Below are positions 45,701 to 51,895 of a stretch of 64,000 nt of DNA, piece by piece. The position numbers were made by a program, and so were the translations under genes. The DNA lies in NCBI RefSeq assembly GCF_014640155.1, contig NZ_BMGK01000005.1, positions 186,001-250,000 on the forward strand, read 5' to 3'. Position 1 is the stretch's first letter. Each line of letters opens with the position of its first letter. The notes under the pieces were generated by a model. That model was not told where the DNA came from, ran no database searches, and worked only from the letters and a program-made list of their open reading frames with translations. This DNA comes from Planktosalinus lacus. Lineage in GTDB: Bacteria > Bacteroidota > Bacteroidia > Flavobacteriales > Flavobacteriaceae.

Positions 45701-47334
45701 ATGATCAAGAACGTTTTAGTCTGGAACAGGAAAAAGCTTTAAAAGGTGAAAAACCCTTGGAAGTTGAACACAGGATTCTTTTAAGCAACGGAAAAACAAA
45801 ATGGGTGCTTGAAAGAGGAAAGGTGATAAAAGATGAAAATGGTAATGCCATACTTTTTGAAGGTACAGTTCAGGACATCACCAGTCAGAAGGAGATTGAA
45901 ATTGAATTGAGAGAGCAAAATAATTTTATTAAAACAGCCATTGACAATTTGCCGGTGGGTATTGCAGTGAGAAACAGTCACACAGGTAAGTTTACTTTAA
46001 TGAACAAAAATTTTACGCAAATTTATGGATGGTCACAAAAGGAATTACGGGATGTGGATACTTTTTTTGAAAAGGTATATCCTGATTCCAATTACAGGAA
46101 AAAAATTAAAGACCAAATTTTTAGTGATCTTGGAAGTAAAAATTTAAACAGAATGCAATGGGAGGGGATTCAAATAACTACAAAAAAAGGAGATAAACGC
46201 ATTGTAAATGCCAGAAACATTCCACTGTATGATCAAAATTTAATGATATCTACTGTGTTGGATGTCACCGAAAAGGCCTTAGCAGAACAAAAACTGGCAG
46301 CAAGTAATGAACGCTATGAATATGTAACAAAAGCAACCTTTGACGCTATTTGGGATTGGGATTTAACTCAAAAAACGATTTTTTGGGGAGAAGGATATCA
46401 TACTATTTTTGGGTATAAACCTGTCACCACAAATGAGGAGTACTGGTATGAAAATATACACCCTCAAGATGTTAATCGTGTGAAGCAAAGTGTCCAGAAA
46501 GCAATTGAAGGTCAGGGTTTAAACTGGGAAAATGAATACCGGTTCAAACACGCAAATGGCACCTATCGCTATGTTAGAGACCGTGGCATCATTTTAAGAA
46601 ATGTTGAACGAAAGGCAATACGAATCATTGGTGCTTTGCAGGACATTACCTCACAAAAAGAATATGAGCAAAAACTCCTTGATGTAAACCAGAAATTGCG
46701 AAACCTTTCAGCTCATTTACAGCAAGCTCGAGAAGAGGAACGAATCGCGATCGCCAGGGAAATTCACGATGAACTGGGGCAGCAATTAACAGGGATAAAA
46801 CTCGATGTTTCCTGGTTAAAAAACAAATTGGAAGAGGTGTTACCTGAAAACTCCGATCGCGCTCAAAGACTCATTGAAAACATTAATAAGACCATCAATG
46901 ACGTCCGCAAAATAGCATCACATCTAAGACCGGGCGTACTGGACGATCTTGGTCTCGAAGCAGCAATTGATTGGCAAAGCAACCAGTTTGAAACGCAAAC
47001 AGGAATTAAATGCCAGTTGCATATTGACAGTGTAAAAAGTGATTACGGAAAAGGAATAAATACTTCAGTTTACCGTATTTATCAGGAAGCATTAACAAAT
47101 ATAATGCGTCACGCCAAGGCTACTGAAGTAAACACATATTTCTCTGAAAAAAACAATACATTAATACTTGAAGTAATTGATAACGGAGTAGGCATTAGTG
47201 ATAATCAAAAAAATAACTCATTTTCTCTTGGAATCACAGGAATGAGAGAAAGAGCTTTTACTGTAAACGGAAGTTTCCACCTCTATAAACAAAAGGAAGG
47301 TGGGACAAAACTAAAAGTTACAGTTCCTGTTTGA
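42739..47334 (+). CDS. CHASE-domain histidine kinase with eight PAS domains
   Basis: 1531-residue membrane sensor kinase. TM1 at about 14-34 and TM2 at about 253-275 enclose a CHASE extracellular sensor (IQLLEKGVITKMYPLEGNE, GPFELKQGGLGVVGRVP). Eight PAS domains follow between about 300 and 1310, each ending in an ITE/ITS-type linker. Several have the PAC pattern, for example YRIITATGKLKWIYQYG and YRFKHANGTYRYVRDRG. The kinase core is of the HisKA_3 type with phospho-acceptor His1343 in REIHDELGQQLTG, and HATPase N-box EALTNIMRHAKA with GVGI. This core pairs with NarL/LuxR-type regulators such as the gene at 48833. The ligand is unknown. Confidence 0.9.
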   Translation: MASKKPKNFFYKHPFFIGMSVFLVILLITQAIAFQRYLLNLSEIEKENTEELNTVVDQLQFNLNYALSTTRTLSFIVENYGMPQNFDTIAKKLLEANDLVDGIQLLEKGVITKMYPLEGNEVVIGYDVVNDPSRGKEVLIAAQKDQMYFGGPFELKQGGLGVVGRVPLKVENDSLAFAAVVIRLEKLFEKSGINNKSNRFEYQLSKMNQDTRVVEYFIDSNEDFSESQVAVINVPLGEWQIYVKEKKANYFEGVIPIAVLGLVLSLLGGNLTRVVLRKPIELEEQVKLQTEIIFGKEKRYRALVENSNDAVAILNKKGTPIYVSPSITSVLGYSESEALKLNLINLVHPEDLPNVAAVLEEVLDSPEVSINSPIVRVQHKDGSWRWVDATLTNLLDDPNVKGIIDNFRDITERKQAEENILREKQLSEAILNSLPGIFYLFNQNGEFLLWNKNFEEVSEYSAKEIKKMHPTEFFEGDDQKHIQERIMETFEKGESFAEAYFTSKSGKKIYHYFTGSLIDFKGETCLLGTGIDTSKRRKAEEELEKSEEQLLSIFNNSISALILMDAEGMITNWNATAEQMFGWKAEEVLNKPMHHFIMPEKHVQSHLAGMENYNKTGSGPIINTNTELTAITKAKKEIDISLGVTTVKIRGKEFFIGFINDITLQKQAERQKEYEKRNREALINATEDMIWSVSKKMTLISANEAFKKSFKIYSEHTIKEGDFLLPDEFFEADYLNMWKTYYQRGLEGERFTIETTVQPNEKQNYKTVETNFSPIIVNNEVVGVACYARDITQRIKTEAEIKEYNERLKTAQKIAKLGYWEHVLGEDTLFWSEEIFNIWEVDEEVFTPTIDSFFESVVPEDRNKFNLYAKRPIDSIEEQNIEYRIITATGKLKWIYQYGQKIVDKNNDRTIFKGIMRDITEQKNQEEAILEYNEKLQTAQQIAKLGYWEFDYNNDALTWSDQVYEIWELSKKDFKVSYETFFNSIHPDDQERFSLEQEKALKGEKPLEVEHRILLSNGKTKWVLERGKVIKDENGNAILFEGTVQDITSQKEIEIELREQNNFIKTAIDNLPVGIAVRNSHTGKFTLMNKNFTQIYGWSQKELRDVDTFFEKVYPDSNYRKKIKDQIFSDLGSKNLNRMQWEGIQITTKKGDKRIVNARNIPLYDQNLMISTVLDVTEKALAEQKLAASNERYEYVTKATFDAIWDWDLTQKTIFWGEGYHTIFGYKPVTTNEEYWYENIHPQDVNRVKQSVQKAIEGQGLNWENEYRFKHANGTYRYVRDRGIILRNVERKAIRIIGALQDITSQKEYEQKLLDVNQKLRNLSAHLQQAREEERIAIAREIHDELGQQLTGIKLDVSWLKNKLEEVLPENSDRAQRLIENINKTINDVRKIASHLRPGVLDDLGLEAAIDWQSNQFETQTGIKCQLHIDSVKSDYGKGINTSVYRIYQEALTNIMRHAKATEVNTYFSEKNNTLILEVIDNGVGISDNQKNNSFSLGITGMRERAFTVNGSFHLYKQKEGGTKLKVTVPV

Positions 47335-47367
47335 TTTTAAAGCTTAATTATTTAAAATTAAAATTAA

Positions 47368-48822
47368 ATGAAATTACCCTTAAATAAAGATATAAATATA
47401 CTAGTTGTAGAAGATAATATTGGTGACTATGTCTTAATATCAGATTATTTGAACGAAGGATTTGAAAACCCCCATATTCAGCAAGCTAAAACCTATGCCC
47501 AAACCTTTGATATAGTAAAGAAAACGCCAAAGGGTTTTGATGTTATTTTACTGGATTTATCGCTGCCCGATGCAGAAGGCGAATCTTTGATAACAAAAGT
47601 GATGTCGTTTTGTGAAAACATACCTGTAATTATCCTTACGGGAAACAACGATCTAAAGTTCGCATTAAAGGCTTTAAACCTGGGAGTCACAGACTATCTG
47701 ATTAAAAATGATATAAGTGCAGTGGCCCTTTTTAAAAGTATAGTTTTTAGTATTGAAAGAAAAGAAATTGGACAGCAACTGCATAAGTCCAAAAAGGAAT
47801 ATCAAGATCTTTATAGTTTAAGCCCTTTGCCCATTTTTATTTATGACGTTAATACTTTAAAATTTTTGGATGTCAATAAAGCAACTGAAGTGCATTATGG
47901 GTATACAAAACAGGAGTTTTTAGAAATGACACTAGTAGATATTCGACCAAAGAAAGATATCAAAATACTCACAAATGCAATTGAAAGCCTAAAAAATGAG
48001 CATAAAAAATATACCAAAAGAACTGTAAGACATAAAAAAAAGAATGGAGAGTTCATGCAGGTTCAAATTCACGGTTTTACGATTGAATATCAAAATAAAT
48101 TAGCTGAAACAATCATCATTAATGATATTACAAAACAAAAGAAATATGAAGATGAAATCCTTGAGGTGAATACCAAGTTAAGAAATCTAACAGCACATTT
48201 ACAAAGAGTTAGGGAAGAAGAACGCATAACAATCTCAAGAGAAATTCACGATGAACTGGGACAACAATTAACCGGAATAAAGTTGGATGTATCTTGGTTA
48301 AAAAATAAATTGGAAACTGTTTATCCTGAAGCAAACGACCGTACTTCCAGATTGATAGAAAGCATCAACAAGACCATCAATGATGTTAGAAAAATTTCCA
48401 CAAACCTGCGCCCGGGGGTGTTGGATGATTTAGGTCTTGAAGCAGCCATCGAATGGAAAACCACCCAATTTGAAGATCAAACAGGAATTAAATGCACCCT
48501 TACTATTCATTGTGATATTGTTGATTATGGAGAAGAAATCAATACAGCGATTTATAGAATCTATCAAGAGGCACTGACCAATATTGCCCGGCATTCAAAT
48601 GCTACTGAGGTAAAAATCACTTTAGAAACAAAAGACAACAAATTGATTTTTGAAGTTATAGATAATGGCAGAGGTATTACTGAAGTAGAAAAAAAGAATA
48701 CTATTTCTTTGGGTTTAACAGGCATGAAAGAACGCGCCATAATGCTCAATGGTGATTTTTTTATCGAAAACTTAAATGGAAGTGGCACAAAATTAAAAGT
48801 TTTAGTACCTTTAGATAACTAA
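47368..48822 (+). CDS. Receiver-PAS-HisKA_3 hybrid histidine kinase
   Basis: 484-residue cytoplasmic kinase. Receiver at about 8-130 with acidic pair Glu16-Asp17 and phospho-acceptor Asp63 (ILLDLSLPD). PAS domain at about 145-265 (DLYSLSPLPIFIYDVNTLKF). HisKA_3 His294 in REIHDELGQQLTG and HATPase up to the end. From the coiled segment on (LRNLTAHLQ ... GIKLDVSWLKNKLE ... LRPGVLDDLGLEAA) it is very close to the kinase encoded just upstream, so the core was duplicated. It lies 33 bp after that gene and 10 bp before the LuxR-type regulator gene, forming a three-gene unit. Confidence 0.9.
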   Translation: MKLPLNKDINILVVEDNIGDYVLISDYLNEGFENPHIQQAKTYAQTFDIVKKTPKGFDVILLDLSLPDAEGESLITKVMSFCENIPVIILTGNNDLKFALKALNLGVTDYLIKNDISAVALFKSIVFSIERKEIGQQLHKSKKEYQDLYSLSPLPIFIYDVNTLKFLDVNKATEVHYGYTKQEFLEMTLVDIRPKKDIKILTNAIESLKNEHKKYTKRTVRHKKKNGEFMQVQIHGFTIEYQNKLAETIIINDITKQKKYEDEILEVNTKLRNLTAHLQRVREEERITISREIHDELGQQLTGIKLDVSWLKNKLETVYPEANDRTSRLIESINKTINDVRKISTNLRPGVLDDLGLEAAIEWKTTQFEDQTGIKCTLTIHCDIVDYGEEINTAIYRIYQEALTNIARHSNATEVKITLETKDNKLIFEVIDNGRGITEVEKKNTISLGLTGMKERAIMLNGDFFIENLNGSGTKLKVLVPLDN

Positions 48823-48832
48823 ATACCAACTG

Positions 48833-49459
48833 ATGAATGTGTTAATCGCAGACGATCACGCAATTTTAAGAAAAGGATTGATTGAAATTCTAAATGAATC
48901 TTTTCCCTCTTTGCAATATTTTGAGGCATCAAATGGTCTTGAAGCATTACAAATATGCAGAAAAGAAAAATTGGATTTTATTTTGTTAGACATTTCAATG
49001 CCCGGTAGAAATGGCTTGGATACACTCAAACAAATTAGATCAGACGGTAACAACACACCTGTTTTAATTTTAAGTGTTCAGCCTGAAGACCAATATGCAA
49101 TTCGTGTCCTGAAAGCCGGAGCCAGTGGGTTTTTAAACAAAGACAGTGCTCCCGAAGAACTCTTAAATGCGGTTAATCAGGTGTTAAGCGGAAAAAAATA
49201 CATTTCTGCCTCCATTGCAGAAAAATTAGCAGACTCCATTGGTACCCCTTTTGACAAACCACTGTATGAAAACCTTTCTGATCGTGAATTACAGGTATTA
49301 CAATTCATAGCTTCCGGAAAAACTGTTTCAGAAATTGCTAAAGAAATCTCTCTCACCGTCAATACCATCAGCACTTACCGGGCTCGCATACTTGACAAAT
49401 TGAAGTTAAATAACAACGCAGAGCTTACCAGATATGCGCTGGATAACAGTCTTGTTTAG
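48833..49459 (+). CDS. NarL/LuxR-family response regulator
   Basis: 208-residue transcription regulator. Receiver domain 1-120 with Asp7-Asp8, acceptor Asp53 (ILLDISMPGRNG) and Lys in LNKDSAPEE. LuxR-type helix-turn-helix at about 145-205: LSDRELQVLQFIASGKTVSEIAKEI, TVNTISTYRARILDKL. It is the natural output of the two HisKA_3 kinases before it. Its target genes are not known; the structured non-coding region downstream is a candidate for something it regulates, which is inference. Confidence 0.93.
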   Translation: MNVLIADDHAILRKGLIEILNESFPSLQYFEASNGLEALQICRKEKLDFILLDISMPGRNGLDTLKQIRSDGNNTPVLILSVQPEDQYAIRVLKAGASGFLNKDSAPEELLNAVNQVLSGKKYISASIAEKLADSIGTPFDKPLYENLSDRELQVLQFIASGKTVSEIAKEISLTVNTISTYRARILDKLKLNNNAELTRYALDNSLV

Positions 49460-49598
49460 GGTTTGTAGTCCTTTATGTTACACGTTTTATACAGCTTGTA
49501 CTATTTCCTGATCTTCTATTCTTCCGTTTCTTTGTACCATAATTTTTTTCATAATAAATTATTCATTTAATGTTAGTTTGGTAACAATCCGTTTAAGC

Positions 49599-49625
49599 AA
49601 TTACAATCATCCCCAAGCTGTAATT
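49599..49625 (+). ncRNA. Small hairpin with CATCCCCAA loop (copy 1)
   Basis: 7-bp stem AATTACA (49599-49605) with TGTAATT (49619-49625) and a 13-nt loop ATCATCCCCAAGC. The loop shares CATCCCCAA with the hairpin at 49924. Only a short U-run follows. Its nature as RNA is inferred from the repeated loop. Confidence 0.4.
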
Positions 49626-49666
49626 TTAAAGGTTTGTTACTATTCAATAGTCTAGAAATTAGACTG

Positions 49667-49776
49667 ACAGAAAAGTGCTTATCAAAATTGATTTTTAAAG
49701 AATTTAAACACTTAAGAGGTTTTGAGTTTTTTGATATAGGGAAAAATCAATTAAAGCACTTTTCTGTTTTTTTTTT
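49667..49776 (+). ncRNA. Structured RNA candidate, long-stem hairpin with conserved loop (copy 1)
   Basis: A perfect 14-bp outer stem pairs 49667-49680 with 49754-49767 (ACAGAAAAGTGCTT with AAGCACTTTTCTGT). A 5-nt bulge ATCAA faces one A. A perfect 11-bp inner stem pairs 49686-49696 with 49742-49752. The 45-nt terminal loop contains AAACACTTAAGAGG and GATATAGGGAAAAA-type sequence shared with the element at 50003. Ten T residues follow (49767-49776), so the hairpin can terminate transcription on the + strand. It starts 208 bp after the LuxR-type regulator's stop. It could be a small RNA, or an unusually elaborate 3' end of that operon. Confidence 0.6.
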
Positions 49777-49923
49777 ATAACCTGTTTTTCCTTCAAGCCT
49801 TTCTTTTGTAGTATAAACAACCACGAGCTATTCACAAGTTATACTATTTATTAGAAACTTATTTTGATGTTAATTTGTACTAACAATTTATTCATAATTA
49901 ATTGTGTTAATATAGTTCTGATT

Positions 49924-49981
49924 CAGGCTCCTATTAAATAAATACATCCCCAATTATTTAAACAGGAGCCTGTTTTTTTTT
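49924..49981 (+). ncRNA. Small terminator-like hairpin with CATCCCCAA loop (copy 2)
   Basis: Outer 9-bp stem CAGGCTCCT (49924-49932) with AGGAGCCTG (49964-49972), inner 8-bp stem TTAAATAA (49934-49941) with TTATTTAA (49954-49961), loop ATACATCCCCAA, then nine T residues. The loop repeats the CATCCCCAA of the hairpin at 49599. This is a good intrinsic terminator form with no gene directly before it, so a short RNA is likely to end here. Confidence 0.55.
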
Positions 49982-50002
49982 AAAAGCTTAAAAAAATCAA
50001 GT

Positions 50003-50112
50003 AAACCGGTAAGTTATAAAAGAATTATTTTTTAAAAATTTGAGAAACACTTTGGTGGTTTTTGAGCTTTTATGATATAGGGAAAAAATAGATTCTTTTA
50101 CTGCCGGTTTTT
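50003..50112 (+). ncRNA. Structured RNA candidate, long-stem hairpin with conserved loop (copy 2)
   Basis: Outer stem AAACCGG (50003-50009) with CCGGTTT (50104-50110) plus AGT/ACT (50012-50014 with 50100-50102). After a 3-nt 5' bulge an inner stem pairs 50018-50025 with 50092-50099 and 50027-50033 with 50083-50089. The stem sequences differ from the copy at 49667, yet the pairing and the 5' bulge are in the same places. The 49-nt loop keeps AAACACTTTGGTGG and TGATATAGGGAAAAA. Five T residues follow. Conserved loop with changed stems is the pattern of a selected RNA structure. Confidence 0.55.
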
Positions 50113-50293
50113 ATATAAAAATGACTAATTGGACTACAAAGATGACACGTTTTAAACTTCCTAAAAATTCTTTTGCATTCATTTGTGTTATTTTATACAC
50201 ACTACTTATTTTATTTATTCTTTAGACTATTGTAGTCTTAATTGCTACACAAATATCACACTCTCAACTATTTCTGATTTTATATATTCTTCC

Positions 50294-50301
50294 TACATTT
50301 G
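50294..50301 (+). promoter_or_regulatory. Putative -7 box for the receiver-only gene
   Basis: TACATTTG matches TAnnTTTG 25 bp before the ATG at 50326. The short leader carries ATTCCCCAA. TTCCTACATTT around this box recurs at 50744-50754, before the next gene. Confidence 0.4.
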
Positions 50302-50325
50302 TCATATAATTCATTCCCCAAAAAA

Positions 50326-50709
50326 ATGACATTAAAAGTATTGACCATTGATGACTCAACTACAATTACGACTCACTTAAATTACCTTCTAAAAAACTTG
50401 AAAGAAATTGATTGGGTAGGACATGCGTATGATCTTGATGAAGGTAAAAAAATTTTAAAAGATACAACACCCGATGTGGTTTTATTGGATATAATGGTTA
50501 GCGAGGAAAGCGGCTTTGACATGCTCAATTTTATAAAAAAATACTTTCCAAATATAAAGGTGTATATGTTAAGCAACCTAAATGATTCTATTTATGTAAA
50601 AAGAAGCTTGCAGTTAGGTGCTTGCCATTTTATTGATAAATCTTTTGAATTTGAGTCCATTCCAAACTTATTGTTAAAAGAACATCAAATAAAGTGGAAT
50701 TTAAATTAA
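50326..50709 (+). CDS. Single-domain response regulator (receiver only), copy 1
   Basis: 127 residues from the ATG at 50326; a TTG at 50299 lies in the putative promoter and is not favoured. It consists only of a receiver domain: Asp9-Asp10, acceptor Asp55 (VVLLDIMVSEESG), Ser/Thr in YMLSN, and Lys in FIDKSFEF. No output domain is present, so it may pass phosphate or act by binding a partner. It is paralogous to the receiver at 51487 (shared TIDDS/SVDDS, GHAYDLDEG/GHAFTIDEA, DKSFEFESIP/DKSYEFDKIP). Confidence 0.88.
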   Translation: MTLKVLTIDDSTTITTHLNYLLKNLKEIDWVGHAYDLDEGKKILKDTTPDVVLLDIMVSEESGFDMLNFIKKYFPNIKVYMLSNLNDSIYVKRSLQLGACHFIDKSFEFESIPNLLLKEHQIKWNLN

Positions 50710-50730
50710 ATAACTATTAAGATTAATTGT

Positions 50731-50752
50731 ATGTAGGAATAAATTCCTACAT
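50731..50752. promoter_or_regulatory. Intergenic inverted repeat
   Basis: Perfect 9-bp dyad ATGTAGGAA-TAAA-TTCCTACAT, 22 bp after the stop of the receiver gene and 61 bp before the next ATG. It lacks a T-run, so it is more likely an RNA hairpin or protein-binding dyad than a terminator. Confidence 0.45.
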
Positions 50753-50812
50753 TTAATGAATCTTTGCTTAATACAGTGAGTTGAAAGCAAAGTGCCCCAA
50801 AGAATTAGTACA

Positions 50813-51388
50813 ATGAATACCGAAATCATTTCTGCTGTTAATAAACAGCTTAAAACAAGCAGTCCTATATTTAACAAAGCAGTCAAATCATTTGATATAG
50901 CTTCAGAAAGTGGTCTTTTAAATCCAAGTGACACGGTATCATTTATTTGTGACTTCGAAGGAACAATACGCTTCATAAGTCCTTCCTTTTCAAAAATTGA
51001 TTGCGAAAATTACTACGCTCTCGAAAAATCGATTTTAGACTTTATTCACCCGGAAGATGTATATCCCGTCATTGAGCATATGGTCTTATTGCTTCAAGAA
51101 TCTACCGAGAGTGTGATAGTAGATGCACGTTTTCTTTGTAAACAAAACCAATATTATTTTACAAAATGGCATATAACATATTTAAGGGGGCTGTTTTATC
51201 TCTACCCGCTTGAAGTACCTGAACTTGAAGAAAAGAAAATCAATCAATTGTTTGACAGCTTCCTAAAGATCAAAACAGTTTATGATGAAAGAGATGAACA
51301 GCATATTTGGAAAAAGGAATTATCAAAAACCCTTCTTGAATGGGATCGCTTAATTTTTAAGCAACTAAAGTTTTGCCTGTCAATATAA
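50813..51388 (+). CDS. PAS-domain-only protein
   Basis: 191 residues from ATG 50813 (an in-frame GTG at 50792 would add seven). The middle is a PAS fold of the PAS_3 type: TVSFICDFEGTIRFISPSFSKI, DFIHPEDVYPVIEHMV and SVIVDARFLCKQNQYYFTKWHITYLRG. The remainder is helical. No kinase, output or membrane segment is seen, so it probably senses a signal and acts on a neighbour by protein contact. It stands between two paralogous receiver-only proteins. Confidence 0.75.
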   Translation: MNTEIISAVNKQLKTSSPIFNKAVKSFDIASESGLLNPSDTVSFICDFEGTIRFISPSFSKIDCENYYALEKSILDFIHPEDVYPVIEHMVLLLQESTESVIVDARFLCKQNQYYFTKWHITYLRGLFYLYPLEVPELEEKKINQLFDSFLKIKTVYDERDEQHIWKKELSKTLLEWDRLIFKQLKFCLSI

Positions 51389-51390
51389 CC

Positions 51391-51457
51391 CGCTTGTAGT
51401 ATGAAATGCTACAAGTGTTTCATAATATCTACTATGATAATTGTTTAATAATTATCA
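51391..51457. promoter_or_regulatory. Overlapping inverted repeats before the second receiver gene
   Basis: Three dyads occur in 67 bp. CTTGTAG (51393-51399) pairs with CTACAAG (51409-51415), extended by one G-T and one C-G pair. TATGAAA (51400-51406) pairs with TTTCATA (51418-51424). TGATAATT (51435-51442) pairs with AATTATCA (51450-51457). The first two overlap and cannot form together. The arrangement resembles an attenuator or switch, but no leader peptide or known aptamer is recognised. Confidence 0.4.
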
Positions 51458-51486
51458 CAATTTTATATACTCAAATCAATTTGTAG

Positions 51487-51855
51487 ATGCAGTTAAATGT
51501 AATTTCAGTGGATGATTCAGTTACGATTGCTGATCATCTTCAAAGAATGTTAGAAAATTTAGATGGTATTTCGTTTTCAGGACACGCTTTTACTATCGAT
51601 GAGGCATTGATTTTATTAGAAAACAAAAAACCACAGATTGTGTTTTTAGATATCTTTCTAAAAGAAGAAAATGGAATTGAATTGTTGTCAATTATAAAAA
51701 ATAAATTTCCTAAAGTAACTGTCATTATGTTATCAAACCACTCCGAAATATTCTATAAAAATAAAACAAAAGACCTGGGAGCAGATTATTTTTTAGACAA
51801 ATCCTACGAATTTGACAAAATACCGGAACTCTTAAAATTAATTACAGAAAATTAA
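51487..51855 (+). CDS. Single-domain response regulator (receiver only), copy 2
   Basis: 122-residue receiver domain without output domain. Asp9-Asp10, acceptor Asp55 (IVFLDIFLKEENG), Ser in IMLSNHS and Lys in FLDKSYEF. It is close to the receiver at 50326 in both sequence and length and probably arose from it by duplication with the PAS gene in between. The next gene, a histidine kinase, begins 40 bp later and is a likely phosphate source. Confidence 0.88.
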   Translation: MQLNVISVDDSVTIADHLQRMLENLDGISFSGHAFTIDEALILLENKKPQIVFLDIFLKEENGIELLSIIKNKFPKVTVIMLSNHSEIFYKNKTKDLGADYFLDKSYEFDKIPELLKLITEN

Positions 51856-51895
51856 CCTGAGAAATCCGTATTTCCAAATCCCCAAATCTCCCATT

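Larger units (their letters stand above)
49460..50325. other. 866-bp non-coding region with several structured elements
   Basis: No open reading frame with coding character on either strand. It holds four hairpins on the + strand (listed separately), a 6-bp dyad AGACTA-TTG-TAGTCT at 50224-50238, and a -7-like box just before the receiver gene. It lies between the LuxR-type regulator and the receiver-only gene. Confidence 0.75.
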
